From an uncultured Clostridia bacterium (GTDB lineage Bacteria; Bacillota; Clostridia; TANB77; CAG-508), in NCBI GenBank assembly GCA_947630185.1, contig CANRGT010000007.1:1-64000 (forward strand): a stretch of 64,000 bases of DNA, read 5' to 3'. Shown piece by piece: positions 54,044 through 64,000 of this stretch. Below the pieces are notes generated by a model. It worked only from the letters and a program-made list of their open reading frames with translations. It was not told the origin of the DNA and made no database searches. The position numbers and the translations under genes were made by a program. Every line of letters starts with the position of its first letter. Within the stretch, counting starts at the first letter, position 1.

Positions 54044-54688
54044 ATGCAAATTATTTATCAAGCTCAAAAAGAGTACCCAGAAAAATTAGAAAAAATTTAT
54101 GCACCACCTGCAAAGCTATATTTGCTAGGTGATGCTTCTATTTTAAATAAGCCATCAGTAGCCATAATAGGCTGTAGAGATGCAAGTGAATATGGAAAGA
54201 AGGTAGCATATAATTTTGCCTATGAACTTGCTAAAAAAGGAATAGTTATTGTAAGTGGGCTAGCTAGAGGAATAGATATATGTAGCCATTTAGGAGCAGT
54301 AAAAGCTGGCGGAAAAACAATAGCTGTTTTAGGAAGTGGTTTTGGGCATATTTATCCATCAGAACATAAGAAATTCTGCAAAGAAATTTTGCAAACTGGA
54401 GGTGCAATAATTTCAGAATATGAATATAATAAACGACCTGAAAAAATGAACTTCCCTGCAAGAAATAGAATAATAAGTGGTTTATCAGAAGGAGTTTTAG
54501 TAGTAGAAGCTAAAAAGAAAAGTGGTACATTAATAACTGTAGATTATGCATTAGAACAAGGAAGAGAAGTATTTGCTGTTCCGGGTGAAATAGAAAAAGA
54601 AAATTCTTATGGTACAAATGAATTAATAAAGCAAGGTGCAAAACTAGTTACCACTATAGATGACATACTGGAAGAGCTAACAATATAA
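54044..54688 (+). CDS. DprA-like DNA processing protein (short form)
   Basis: VAIIGCRDASEYGKKVAYNFAYELAKKGIVIVSGLARGIDICSHLGAVKAGGKTIAVLGSG. Confidence 0.9.
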   Translation: MQIIYQAQKEYPEKLEKIYAPPAKLYLLGDASILNKPSVAIIGCRDASEYGKKVAYNFAYELAKKGIVIVSGLARGIDICSHLGAVKAGGKTIAVLGSGFGHIYPSEHKKFCKEILQTGGAIISEYEYNKRPEKMNFPARNRIISGLSEGVLVVEAKKKSGTLITVDYALEQGREVFAVPGEIEKENSYGTNELIKQGAKLVTTIDDILEELTI

Positions 54689-54836
54689 TTTCGAAAGTTA
54701 AAAGATAAACTAAATTTGCAATAAAAAAATTTACATTTTAGCCAAAGAAAAACGAATATTTAAATAAAAAAATCTGCCTTGCAAAAAACGAAATTTATGA
54801 TATAATAATGTCGATTAAAATTAGGAGGGCAAATAA

Positions 54837-55574
54837 TTGCCAAAATTTTTTGTAAAAGCAAATCAAATAGAGAATAATGAGATAAAAATAATAGGTGAAG
54901 ATGTAAAACATATAGGACAAGTATTAAGAGCAAAAGAAGGCGAAAAAGTTACGATATGCAACATAGATGAAAGTGTAAGCTACATTACTAAAATAGTTCA
55001 AATAACACCTGAATATGTTTTATGCACTATTGAAAATGTTTTACAAGAAAATGTAGAAAGTAAAATAGATATAACAGTTTTTCAAGGTCTTCCTAAAGCT
55101 GATAAAATGGAATATATAATTCAAAAAAATACAGAATTAGGTGCTAAGAAATTTGTTCCAGTTGCAATGAAACGAAGTATTGTAAAGTTAGATGAAAAAG
55201 AAGCAAAGAAGAAAGTTGAACGTTGGCAAAAAATTGCAGAATCTGCTGCAAAGCAAAGTGGTAGAGATTTTATCCCTAAAGTAGAAATGCCAATCAATGT
55301 TTTAAAATTAAGTGAAGAAATTTCAAAATATGACATTATGGTACTAGCCTATGAAGAAGAAAAAGAAAATACTTTAAAAAATGAACTAAAGAAAATAAAT
55401 GCTTTTGAAGGAATGAAAATTGGTATTATTATAGGTCCAGAAGGTGGAATAGATAAGAGCGAAATTGATGAATTAAAGAACACCAAAATAGTGTCATTAG
55501 GGAAAAGAATTTTAAGAACAGAGACAGCATCAATAGTAATGGTTAGTAATATAATATATGAATATGAAATGTAA
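54837..55574 (+). CDS. rsmE: 16S rRNA m3U1498 methyltransferase
   Basis: MPKFFVKANQIENNEIKIIGEDVKHIGQVLRAKEGE; IGIIIGPEGGIDKSEIDEL. Confidence 0.92.
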   Translation: MPKFFVKANQIENNEIKIIGEDVKHIGQVLRAKEGEKVTICNIDESVSYITKIVQITPEYVLCTIENVLQENVESKIDITVFQGLPKADKMEYIIQKNTELGAKKFVPVAMKRSIVKLDEKEAKKKVERWQKIAESAAKQSGRDFIPKVEMPINVLKLSEEISKYDIMVLAYEEEKENTLKNELKKINAFEGMKIGIIIGPEGGIDKSEIDELKNTKIVSLGKRILRTETASIVMVSNIIYEYEM

Positions 55575-55587
55575 GGAGGAAGAATAA

Positions 55588-56661
55588 ATGCCTGCAAAAA
55601 AACAAGAAGTAAAAGATGAATCAAAGAAAACATCTACAAATAAAGCAAAAAAAGTAACTTCAGAAAACGGAAAAAAAGTTGTTCAAAAAGGAACTTCTTC
55701 AAAAGCAAAACAGACAGCAACAGGAAAAGCAGAAGAAAATAAAAAAATAGAAACAAAGAAGACAGAAGTGAAAAAAGCAGAAACCAGAAAGGCAGAAGTA
55801 AAGAAATCAGAAACAAAAAAGTCAGAAATGGATCCTAAGAAGGCAGAAGCTAAAAAAACAGAAGCAGGAAAAAAAGAAAAGGTTGAAACAGTTACAGCTA
55901 ATGCAACAGTAGCAGTAGCAAACAAGAAAATAGTAAAAGTAAAAAAGACTAGTGAGAAGCCAGTAGTAGAAAATAAAAAAGTAAAAAAAACAGAATCTAG
56001 TGGATTAGCGAAACAAATTATTGAAGAAGGCAAAGAATTAGCTAAAAGAATGACTATAGAAGAAAATAAAAAAAGTATCAAAGATGATAAAAAAGCAGAT
56101 AATAAACCAAAAGAAGAAGAAAAAAAAGAGGATATAAATATTAAAAAAATTGGTAAGCATAGTAAAGAACTTAAAGAAAAAGCAGATGTTGAAATAGAAG
56201 AAGCTGTAGCTAAAGAAATTAAGAAAAATAAAAAAATACCTAAAGAAGCATTAAATAAAATATATACAAAAGTATTTAATAATATTTTCTTAGCAATTGC
56301 TGTTATCTTATATTTAGATTTTGTTATATTAGGTTTTATGAATATAGATCATAATGTACTAATGACTGACTTAAAAGTATTTGGAGTTATGCTTCTTGTT
56401 ATTTCAATTTATAATATTGAAAAAGCATATAAAAATGAGAGCAAGTCTTATGTAATAAGTGCAATTGAATTTGCAGTACTAGCAATTAGTACAATAATGA
56501 TTATCTATATAAATGTAATTATGCCTAGTAAAATAGTGCCAATAATAGTATTAATAGCATTTGCTTTTGCAATATATTATACGATAAAAGCCACAGTAAT
56601 ATATTTAAAATCAAAAAAGAAATACTATATGGAGACTATGAAGGAAATTATTAAAAAGTAA
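55588..56661 (+). CDS. Lys/Glu-rich repeat protein with C-terminal membrane domain
   Basis: N-terminal KKTEVKKAETRKAEVKKSETKKSE repeats, C-terminal TM helices. Confidence 0.65.
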   Translation: MPAKKQEVKDESKKTSTNKAKKVTSENGKKVVQKGTSSKAKQTATGKAEENKKIETKKTEVKKAETRKAEVKKSETKKSEMDPKKAEAKKTEAGKKEKVETVTANATVAVANKKIVKVKKTSEKPVVENKKVKKTESSGLAKQIIEEGKELAKRMTIEENKKSIKDDKKADNKPKEEEKKEDINIKKIGKHSKELKEKADVEIEEAVAKEIKKNKKIPKEALNKIYTKVFNNIFLAIAVILYLDFVILGFMNIDHNVLMTDLKVFGVMLLVISIYNIEKAYKNESKSYVISAIEFAVLAISTIMIIYINVIMPSKIVPIIVLIAFAFAIYYTIKATVIYLKSKKKYYMETMKEIIKK

Positions 56662-56744
56662 ATAATAAAAATAAAAGCAATAGGAATAATACAAAAATTA
56701 GATATTAAATAGAAAGTTAATAAACAAGAAAGAGGAAATAATAA

Positions 56745-57620
56745 ATGAATAGTATGACGGGCTTTGGCAGAGCAAAATTAGAAAAAGAAGGAAGAGAATA
56801 TATAGTAGAAATACGTTCTGTTAATCATAAATATGCAGATATAACTGTAAGACTGCCACGCAACTTATTATATTTAGAAGATAAAGTTAGAAAAGCAATA
56901 TTAAATAGAATATCAAGAGGTAAAATAGAAGTTTTTGTAAATTATGCTAACTATGGTGTAGTTGGAAAAAATGTTATAGTTAACAAAGAACTTGCAAAAC
57001 TTTATATAAAGGAATTATCAGAATTAGCAGAAGAAACTAATATTTCAAGTGGACTTCGTGCAACGGAAATTTCAAAAATGCCAGATGTTTTAAATGTACA
57101 AATGGAAGAAGAAGGACTAGAAATAATATGGGAAGAACTTTCTTGTTGTTTAGAAAAAGCATTAGATAATTTTATAGAAATGAGGAAAGTAGAAGGAGAA
57201 AAAATTAAGCAAGATATAGAAAATCGTTTGCAAAATATATCAGAAAATGTCGATAAAATTTCTAGCTTTTCTACTGGACTTGTAGAAGAATATGTAGTAA
57301 AATTAGAAGAAAGAATAAAAGAAATTTTAAAAGTAGATGTAGTAGACCAAACTAGATTAGCCCAAGAAATTGTAATCTATGCAGATAAATATTCAATAGA
57401 AGAAGAACTTACCAGATTAAAAAGCCATATAGCACAATTTAAAAGCTTAATGGAAGAAAAAAGTGCTTGTGGCAAAAAGATAGATTTTTTAGTGCAAGAA
57501 ATGAATAGAGAAACAAATACAATAGGCTCAAAATCAGGAAAACTAGAAATTACAAATTTAGTTATTGAATTAAAAACAGAACTAGAAGATATAAGAGAAC
57601 AAATTCAAAATATAGAATAG
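56745..57620 (+). CDS. YicC/YloC family endoribonuclease
   Basis: MNSMTGFGRAKLEKEGREYIVEIRSVNHKYADITVRLPRNL. Confidence 0.93.
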   Translation: MNSMTGFGRAKLEKEGREYIVEIRSVNHKYADITVRLPRNLLYLEDKVRKAILNRISRGKIEVFVNYANYGVVGKNVIVNKELAKLYIKELSELAEETNISSGLRATEISKMPDVLNVQMEEEGLEIIWEELSCCLEKALDNFIEMRKVEGEKIKQDIENRLQNISENVDKISSFSTGLVEEYVVKLEERIKEILKVDVVDQTRLAQEIVIYADKYSIEEELTRLKSHIAQFKSLMEEKSACGKKIDFLVQEMNRETNTIGSKSGKLEITNLVIELKTELEDIREQIQNIE

Positions 57621-57740
57621 AATATATAAAAGTAAAAAAATAAATTAAAAATACTTTGAAAAGAAATGGACATTTAAGTATTTATAAGATAATTTTTAAT
57701 ATGAATTTTAAAAATAAAAAAAGAAAGAGGTAAAAGAATC

Positions 57741-57929
57741 ATGTTAGTAAAACCAACAGTATTAGAATTATTAGAAAAGGTAGATAATCGTTTTCAATTA
57801 GTAATAGCTACTTCAAAAAGAGCTAGACAAATTTCAACAGGAAGTACTCCACTTACAGCAAAAGAAGAACCATCTTCTGTATCATTAGCAGCAGATGAAA
57901 TTGCAGAAGGTAAGGTGACAATATGTTAG
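57741..57929 (+). CDS. rpoZ: RNA polymerase subunit omega
   Basis: LLEKVDNRFQLVIATSKRARQIS; adjacent to gmk. Confidence 0.92.
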   Translation: MLVKPTVLELLEKVDNRFQLVIATSKRARQISTGSTPLTAKEEPSSVSLAADEIAEGKVTIC

Positions 57930-58498
57930 TATTACTATCTGGAGTATCTGGGGCAGGTAAGGATACAATAAAAAAAGCCTTAATTGAACAAATGGAAAAT
58001 GTAGAATCACTTCCATCATATACAGATAGAGCTCCTAGAAATACTGACATACCAGGTGTAACATATAATTTTGTTACAACAGAAGAGTTTGAAGAAAAAA
58101 TAAAAAATGGAGAACTATATGAATATTCTGTTCATCATGAACATTATTATGGAACTTCTAAAAAACTATTAAATGAAAAAATTAAAAATGGAAAAATAAT
58201 AGTAAAAGATATTGAAGTAAATGGTGTAGAAAATTTATTAAAAATATTAGGAAAAGAAGTAAAAATAGTTACTATATTTTTAAGAGTTCCAAAAGACCAG
58301 TTACAAATGCGATTAGAAAATAGACCTGATAAACCAAGCATAAAGGAAATACAACTACGATTAAATCGCTTTGATTTTGAAGAATCAAAAATTGGAATGT
58401 ATGACTATGTAATAAAAAACAATAACTTAGAAAAAACAGTTAATGTTATAAAAGAAATAATAAAAAATGAATATAATTTAAAAGAAGCAGAATTTTAA
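57923..58498 (+). CDS. gmk: Guanylate kinase
   Basis: LVLLSGVSGAGKDTIKKALIEQ...SYTDRAPRNTDIPGVTYNFVT. Confidence 0.92.
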   Translation: MLVLLSGVSGAGKDTIKKALIEQMENVESLPSYTDRAPRNTDIPGVTYNFVTTEEFEEKIKNGELYEYSVHHEHYYGTSKKLLNEKIKNGKIIVKDIEVNGVENLLKILGKEVKIVTIFLRVPKDQLQMRLENRPDKPSIKEIQLRLNRFDFEESKIGMYDYVIKNNNLEKTVNVIKEIIKNEYNLKEAEF

Positions 58499-58530
58499 GA
58501 CAATGGGACGGGGTTTTTGTCTTAAGCAAT
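58497..58530. repeat. GGGACGG hairpin repeat copy after gmk
   Basis: aagacaatgggacggggtttttgtctt inverted repeat. Confidence 0.75.
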
Positions 58531-58757
58531 TTAAGCTTTTACAGTTTAAGAAAATTTTAAAGTTATATAAACTTAAGATTTTTAATAAAAAATTTGTAAA
58601 AAGTAATAATAAATGAAAATTTTATTATTACTATTTTTTTTCCTAAATTAAAGAGTAAAAGTTATTATATTTTTTTAATATTTTTGTATAGAAACCTTTA
58701 AAAATTCTGCAATTTATAGTAGAATATTGTAAATTGTAATTATAATAGGAGAACTAG

Positions 58758-60449
58758 ATGAATAAAAAATGGGAAGTATATGAAGAAGACGAGGAAAAAG
58801 TAAAAAAATTTGCAAAACAAGCAGATTTAAGCTATCTTGTCGCAAGCGTTCTAAAAAATAGAGGAATAACTGAAAAAGAAGCATTAAAAGTATTCTTAAA
58901 TCCAACAAGAGACGATTTTCATGATCCATTTTTAATGCCAGACATGGAAATTGCAGTAGAAAGAATTTTAAAAGCAATTGAACAAAAAGAAAAAGTAATT
59001 ATCTATGGAGATTATGATGTAGACGGAATTACAAGTGTAACAGTTCTAAAAAAGTTTTTATCTGAAAGAGGTTTAGAAGTAGGAACATACACACCTAATA
59101 GGCTAGATGAAGGGTATGGATTAAATAAAGAAGCTGTAAAGAAAATTCATGAAGAAAATTATACTTTAATTATTACGGTTGATTGCGGAATTTCAGGAAT
59201 AGAAGAAATAAAATATGCCACAGAATTAGGAATGGAAGTAATTGTAACAGACCATCATGAGCCAGGAGAAGAACTTCCAAAGTGTTTAGCAGTAATAGAT
59301 GCAAAAAGAAAAGATAATAAATATCCATTTAATCAGCTTGCAGGTGTAGGTGTCGCATTTAAACTTATACAAGCAATATCAATAAAATTAGAGCTAGATG
59401 CAAAAGAATATTTAAAATATTTAGATTTTGTATGTGTTGGAACAATATCAGATATAGTTCCATTAGTAGATGAAAATAGAGTAATTGCCAAATTAGGTTT
59501 AAAACTAATACCTATGACAAAGAGCATAGGATTAAAAACTTTACTTTCATCAATAGGCTATAAAAAAATTGATGGAACTGCAATTTCATTTGGAGTAGCT
59601 CCACGAATAAATGCTTGCGGAAGGATGGGTGCAGAGTCAGAAGCATTAAAATTATTTCTAACAGAAAGCGTAGAAGAAGCAAAAGAAATTACACAAAAAT
59701 TAAATACATATAATATTGAAAGACAAACTACTGAAAAGCAAATATTTGCTCAAGCAGTAGAGCAAATTCAAAATGAAAATGAAGAAACATCTTGCATTGT
59801 ACTTGGTGGTGAAGGATGGCATCATGGAGTTATTGGAATAGTTGCATCAAAAATAACAGATATGTATTTTAAACCAAGCATTCTTGTTTGTTTTGAAGGA
59901 GATGAAGGAAGAGGCTCAGGAAGAAGTGTTCCAGGTTTTGACTTGCATGAAGCTTTAATGAATTGTAGTACATATATTGACAAATTTGGTGGTCATAGCA
60001 TGGCCATTGGAATAAATGTAAAGAAAAAAAACTTTGAAAATTTCAAAAAAGAATTTGAAGAATATGCACAAAAAAATCATGTTAGTGATATAATACCAAT
60101 TATTAAAATAGATAAAAAAATTGATTTAAAAGATGTTAACTTGCAAACAGTTAAGGATTTAAGTTTATTAGAACCTTATGGTGAAGCTAATAAAATGCCA
60201 TTATTTTTAATAAGAAATTTAAAAGTACAAGCAATTCGTTCATTATCAGACGGAAAACATCTAAAATTAAAATTAGGACAAGATAATTACATGATAGATG
60301 CAATAGGTTTTAATATGGGAGAATATGCAGAAAAATATTTAATTGGCGATAAAGTAGATGTTGTAGGTTCTTTAGAAGTAAATAGCTTTAATGATAATGA
60401 GCAAATACAAATAAATTTAAAAGATATGAGAAAGTCGTTAGAGGATTAA
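58758..60449 (+). CDS. recJ: Single-stranded-DNA-specific exonuclease RecJ
   Basis: VIIYGDYDVDGITSVTVL, VTDHHEPGEELP, GHSMAIGINV. Confidence 0.95.
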   Translation: MNKKWEVYEEDEEKVKKFAKQADLSYLVASVLKNRGITEKEALKVFLNPTRDDFHDPFLMPDMEIAVERILKAIEQKEKVIIYGDYDVDGITSVTVLKKFLSERGLEVGTYTPNRLDEGYGLNKEAVKKIHEENYTLIITVDCGISGIEEIKYATELGMEVIVTDHHEPGEELPKCLAVIDAKRKDNKYPFNQLAGVGVAFKLIQAISIKLELDAKEYLKYLDFVCVGTISDIVPLVDENRVIAKLGLKLIPMTKSIGLKTLLSSIGYKKIDGTAISFGVAPRINACGRMGAESEALKLFLTESVEEAKEITQKLNTYNIERQTTEKQIFAQAVEQIQNENEETSCIVLGGEGWHHGVIGIVASKITDMYFKPSILVCFEGDEGRGSGRSVPGFDLHEALMNCSTYIDKFGGHSMAIGINVKKKNFENFKKEFEEYAQKNHVSDIIPIIKIDKKIDLKDVNLQTVKDLSLLEPYGEANKMPLFLIRNLKVQAIRSLSDGKHLKLKLGQDNYMIDAIGFNMGEYAEKYLIGDKVDVVGSLEVNSFNDNEQIQINLKDMRKSLED

Positions 60450-60470
60450 TAGAAAACGAGGTGAAGACCA

Positions 60471-62672
60471 ATGTCTGAAGTAAAAGAAATGACAATAGAA
60501 GATGTTATTAGTACAACAAAAAAGAACAATAGAAAATCAGACAGCAAACTAATAAAAAAAGCATATGAGTTTGCTAAAAAAAAACATGGAGACCAGCTTA
60601 GAAAATCTGGTGAACCATATATAATTCATCCAGTTCAAGTAGCATATATATTATCAACTTTAGGGCTTGATGATAGTACAATTTGTGCAGCTCTATTACA
60701 TGATACTTTAGAGGATACAGGAATAACTAAGCAAAATCTAGTACAAGAATTTGGCGAAGAAATTGCGGAATTAGTTGATGGTGTAACTAAACTTAGTAAA
60801 TTACAGTATGCAAGCATGGAGGAGCAACAAGTAGAAAATTATAGAAAAATGTTTCTTGCTATGGGAAAAGATATAAGAGTAATACTTATAAAATTAGCAG
60901 ATAGACTTCATAACATGAGAACTTTAAAATATTTAAGTAGGGATAGGCAAATAGCAAATGCAAATGAAACTATGGAGTTATATGCGCCACTTGCAAATCG
61001 TTTAGGTATGTATTCTTTAAAATGGGAGCTAGAAGATTTATCATTTAAATACTTATATCCAGAAGAATATCGTGAATTAGTAGAAGGAATTAATCGTAAA
61101 AGAGAAGAGCGTTTAAAATTTATTGATATGATAATGGAAGAAATACGAAAAGAAGTTAAAAAGCAACATATAGAAGCAGAAATAACAGGTAGAGCAAAAC
61201 ACTTATATAGTATTTATAGAAAGATGAAAAGAGATAACATTACATTAGACCAAGTATATGACCTATTTGCTCTAAGAGTAATCGTAAACTCAGTTAAAGA
61301 TTGCTATGCAGTTTTAGGAATAGTACATGAGTTATATAACCCAATGCCGGGAAGGTTTAAAGATTATATATCAGTACCAAAGCCTAATATGTACCAATCA
61401 TTACATACTACTTTAATAGGACCAAAAGGAACACCATTTGAGGTACAAATTCGTACATGGGACATGCACCGTATTGCAGAATATGGTATTGCAGCCCACT
61501 GGGCATATAAAGAGGCAAGTTTCTTAAAAGGTAAAAAAGCAAATGTAGTAGTACAAGAAGATAAATTATCATGGCTTCGTGAAACACTAGAATGGCAAAA
61601 AGATATGCAGGATCCAGATGAATTTTTAAATACATTAAAAACTGAGCTATTTGAAGATGAAGTATATGTATTTACACCAAAAGGAAAGATTATATCGTTA
61701 GCAAAAGGAAGCACACCAATAGATTTTGCATATAATATACATGCAGAAATAGGGAATCACATGACAGGTGCAAAAATAAATAGCAAAATGATGCCTATTG
61801 TTACAAAACTTAAAAATGGAGATATTGTAGAAATAATAACTTCAGACCAATCTAGAGGTCCAAGTCGTGATTGGCTTAAATTTATAAAAACATCAACAGC
61901 AAAAAATAAGATATTAGCATGGTTTAAGAAAAACGACCGTGAAGAAAATATTGAAAAAGGAAAAGATTTAATAGAAAAAGAAATCAAAAAAATAGGAATG
62001 ACTCATGCAGACCTATCAAAGCCAGAGTATATGCAAGCAGCATTAGATAGATATAAATATGGTGCAGTAGAAGATATGTACGCAAGTGTAGGCTTTGGAG
62101 CTATTTCACCGGGTAAAATTGTAGCAAGAATGCTAGAAGAATATCGTAAAGAGCATGAAAGCGAAAACTTAGATGCAAAACTAGAAGAACTTTCTAAGGA
62201 AAAAATAGTACAAAGCAAACCATCACAAAATGGAATTGTTGTAAAAGGAATAGACAACTGTTTAGTTAAATTATCAAAATGCTGTAATCCATTACCAGGA
62301 GACGAAATTGTAGGATATATAACAAAAGGAAGAGGGGTATCAGTCCACCGCAAAGACTGTGTAAATGTAAAAAGCCTTCTTTCAGAAGAAAATCGTATGA
62401 TAGATGTATACTGGTATGAAGCAGAAAAAACAAAGTATAGTGTAGATATTGAAATATATGGAAATGAAAGAAGCGGACTTCTTGCTGACATTATTAAAGA
62501 AATAGAAAGTACAAAAAGCAAATTGCTTGCTGTTACATCGAGAGCAAACAACAAAGAAAAAATTGCAGTTACAGAAGTTACAGTTGAAGTAGAAAACATA
62601 GAAGAGCTAAACAAAATACTAAAACAACTACGCAAAATAGATAGTGTTTACGAGGTTAAGAGGAAGAAATAA
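60471..62672 (+). CDS. RelA/SpoT bifunctional (p)ppGpp synthetase/hydrolase
   Basis: AALLHDTLEDTGITKQNLVQEFGEEIAELVDGVTKLSK; GRAKHLYSIYRKMKRDN; TGS and ACT domains. Confidence 0.96.
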   Translation: MSEVKEMTIEDVISTTKKNNRKSDSKLIKKAYEFAKKKHGDQLRKSGEPYIIHPVQVAYILSTLGLDDSTICAALLHDTLEDTGITKQNLVQEFGEEIAELVDGVTKLSKLQYASMEEQQVENYRKMFLAMGKDIRVILIKLADRLHNMRTLKYLSRDRQIANANETMELYAPLANRLGMYSLKWELEDLSFKYLYPEEYRELVEGINRKREERLKFIDMIMEEIRKEVKKQHIEAEITGRAKHLYSIYRKMKRDNITLDQVYDLFALRVIVNSVKDCYAVLGIVHELYNPMPGRFKDYISVPKPNMYQSLHTTLIGPKGTPFEVQIRTWDMHRIAEYGIAAHWAYKEASFLKGKKANVVVQEDKLSWLRETLEWQKDMQDPDEFLNTLKTELFEDEVYVFTPKGKIISLAKGSTPIDFAYNIHAEIGNHMTGAKINSKMMPIVTKLKNGDIVEIITSDQSRGPSRDWLKFIKTSTAKNKILAWFKKNDREENIEKGKDLIEKEIKKIGMTHADLSKPEYMQAALDRYKYGAVEDMYASVGFGAISPGKIVARMLEEYRKEHESENLDAKLEELSKEKIVQSKPSQNGIVVKGIDNCLVKLSKCCNPLPGDEIVGYITKGRGVSVHRKDCVNVKSLLSEENRMIDVYWYEAEKTKYSVDIEIYGNERSGLLADIIKEIESTKSKLLAVTSRANNKEKIAVTEVTVEVENIEELNKILKQLRKIDSVYEVKRKK

Positions 62673-62800
62673 TATATTGAAGCTGAGTTTCAATAAATTC
62701 AAATTAAAAGGTAAACATAGAAATTCAATATGTTAAAAATGTGATAAAACGAATAAGTTACAAAAGTGAAAAAGAAATAAAGAAAAAGAGGGAAAAACAA

Positions 62801-63451
62801 ATGATATTAAAACAATTAAAAGTAGATAGTGGGCTAATTGGAGAGCCAACAAATTGCTATATTGTACAAGATGAAGAAACAAAAGAAACAATAGTAATAG
62901 ACCCAGGTGGAGAAGTAGAAAAAATTATAGATATGCTAAATATATTAGAAGCAAATTTAAAATACATATATTTAACACATTGCCACGGAGACCATATAGG
63001 AGCATTAAAAGAGTTAAAGGAACAAAAAGGTGGAAAAATTTTAATACATCGCTTTGATGCAGAAGGGCTATATAACAAAGATATTAGTTTAACAGAATAT
63101 ATTGGAATGGAAGATGTATCGCTAGAAGCTGACTCTAGGTTAGATGATGGAGATATAATTCATGTTGGAAATTTAGAATTTAAAGTTATACATACACCAG
63201 GACATACAGCAGGTGGAAGTTCATTATATTGTGAAAAAGAAAAATTGCTTTTCTCAGGAGATACTTTATTTCACGGAACATGGGGCAGAACAGACCTTCC
63301 AACAAGTAATTTTGAAGATATAATGAACTCAATTACAAATAAGTTGCTAGTTTTACCAAAAGATACTATTGTATATCCAGGACATGGAAAATCTACAATG
63401 ATAGGTGAAGAATTACCAATATATTGTGATTTGAAACCAAGAGGAATATAA
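62801..63451 (+). CDS. MBL-fold metallohydrolase (glyoxalase II-like)
   Basis: YLTHCHGDHIGAL, HTPGHTAGGSSLY, FSGDTLFHGTWGRTDLP. Confidence 0.9.
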   Translation: MILKQLKVDSGLIGEPTNCYIVQDEETKETIVIDPGGEVEKIIDMLNILEANLKYIYLTHCHGDHIGALKELKEQKGGKILIHRFDAEGLYNKDISLTEYIGMEDVSLEADSRLDDGDIIHVGNLEFKVIHTPGHTAGGSSLYCEKEKLLFSGDTLFHGTWGRTDLPTSNFEDIMNSITNKLLVLPKDTIVYPGHGKSTMIGEELPIYCDLKPRGI

Positions 63452-63546
63452 AAGCGGTGCTGCAAAACATAATATTTAAAAAATAAATTTATATAATGAA
63501 AGAAATTAAAAATAAAAGTAAATATAATAAAAGGGAGGATAGAGAA

Positions 63547-64000
63547 ATGATAGAGCCAAGAACGCTGCCAGGTTTTATGGAATTATTACCAAATGAACAA
63601 ATATTATTTGAACAGATAAAACAAAAAATAGAAAAAACATATCAAAAATTCGGTTTTTTGCCATTAGATACACCAGTATTAGAACTATCTGAAATACTAC
63701 TTGCAAAAGCAGGTGGAGAAACAGAAAAGCAAATTTATCGTTTTCAAAAAGGTGATACTGACCTTTCAATGAGATTTGATTTAACAGTACCACTTGCAAA
63801 ATATGTAGCAAAAAACTATGGAAATTTAAGTTTTCCATTTAGAAGATATCAAATAGGAAAAGTATATAGAGGAGAAAAAGCACAAAAAGGTAGATTTCGT
63901 GAATTTTATCAATGTGATATTGATGTTATAGGAGACGGAGAGCTTGATATTATAAATGATGCAGAAATTCCAAGTGTAATATATAGCTTAATAAAAGAAC
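63547..64000 (+). CDS. hisS: Histidyl-tRNA synthetase, N-terminal part (runs off the window)
   Basis: [15 protein letters not shown]...[27 protein letters not shown]...[14 protein letters not shown]-type motif 2 region, [29 protein letters not shown]. Confidence 0.85.
   Translation, partial: MIEPRTLPGFMELLPNEQILFEQIKQKIEKTYQKFGFLPLDTPVLELSEILLAKAGGETEKQIYRFQKGDTDLSMRFDLTVPLAKYVAKNYGNLSFPFRRYQIGKVYRGEKAQKGRFREFYQCDIDVIGDGELDIINDAEIPSVIYSLIKE

Noticed and set aside
1-64000. CRISPR arrays, rRNA, tRNA or prophage modules
   Set aside because: I found no constant-repeat/spacer array, no rRNA segment, no convincing tRNA and no phage structural genes.

Overview
The window is AT-rich chromosomal DNA from a spore-forming, Clostridia-like Firmicute (inferred from spoIVA, gerA-type genes, spoIVB-like, spoVG and the S10/spc/alpha ribosomal gene order). 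Main blocks: (1) a Tad/type IV pilus-like locus at 350-13141 with an array of small pilin-like ORFs that share an unusual MENASKAL start; (2) SpoIVB-like protease, transglutaminase, MurC and SpoVG; (3) the S10-spc-alpha ribosomal cluster with secY, adk, map, infA, rpoA, secG and rnr; (4) an accessory region at 38.5-51 kb with an AAA ATPase, two PD-(D/E)XK nuclease/transposase-family genes, a pilin/FGE-fold surface protein resembling a diversity-generating-retroelement target, and a gerA-type germinant receptor operon; (5) spoIVA, folD, dprA-like, rsmE, yicC, rpoZ, gmk, recJ, relA and hisS. The main discovery candidate is a recurrent recoding signal. Five genes (tadA-like ATPase, a pilin-like gene, gerKA-like, spoIVA, and a nuclease gene that has it twice) are broken in frame 0 at exactly an in-frame CGG codon. 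In all six cases, skipping the single C of CGG, so that reading resumes at GGN (Gly), restores the conserved protein. In my manual scan I found no in-frame CGG in any other recognisable conserved gene body, although NNC-GGN (CGG out of frame) is common. The remaining in-frame CGGs are one in the repeat-derived tail of folD and two in one atypical orphan ORF. This looks like an unassigned CGG codon decoded by +1 frameshifting, or a CGGN quadruplet read as Gly. All calls are from reading the sequence; no searches were run.
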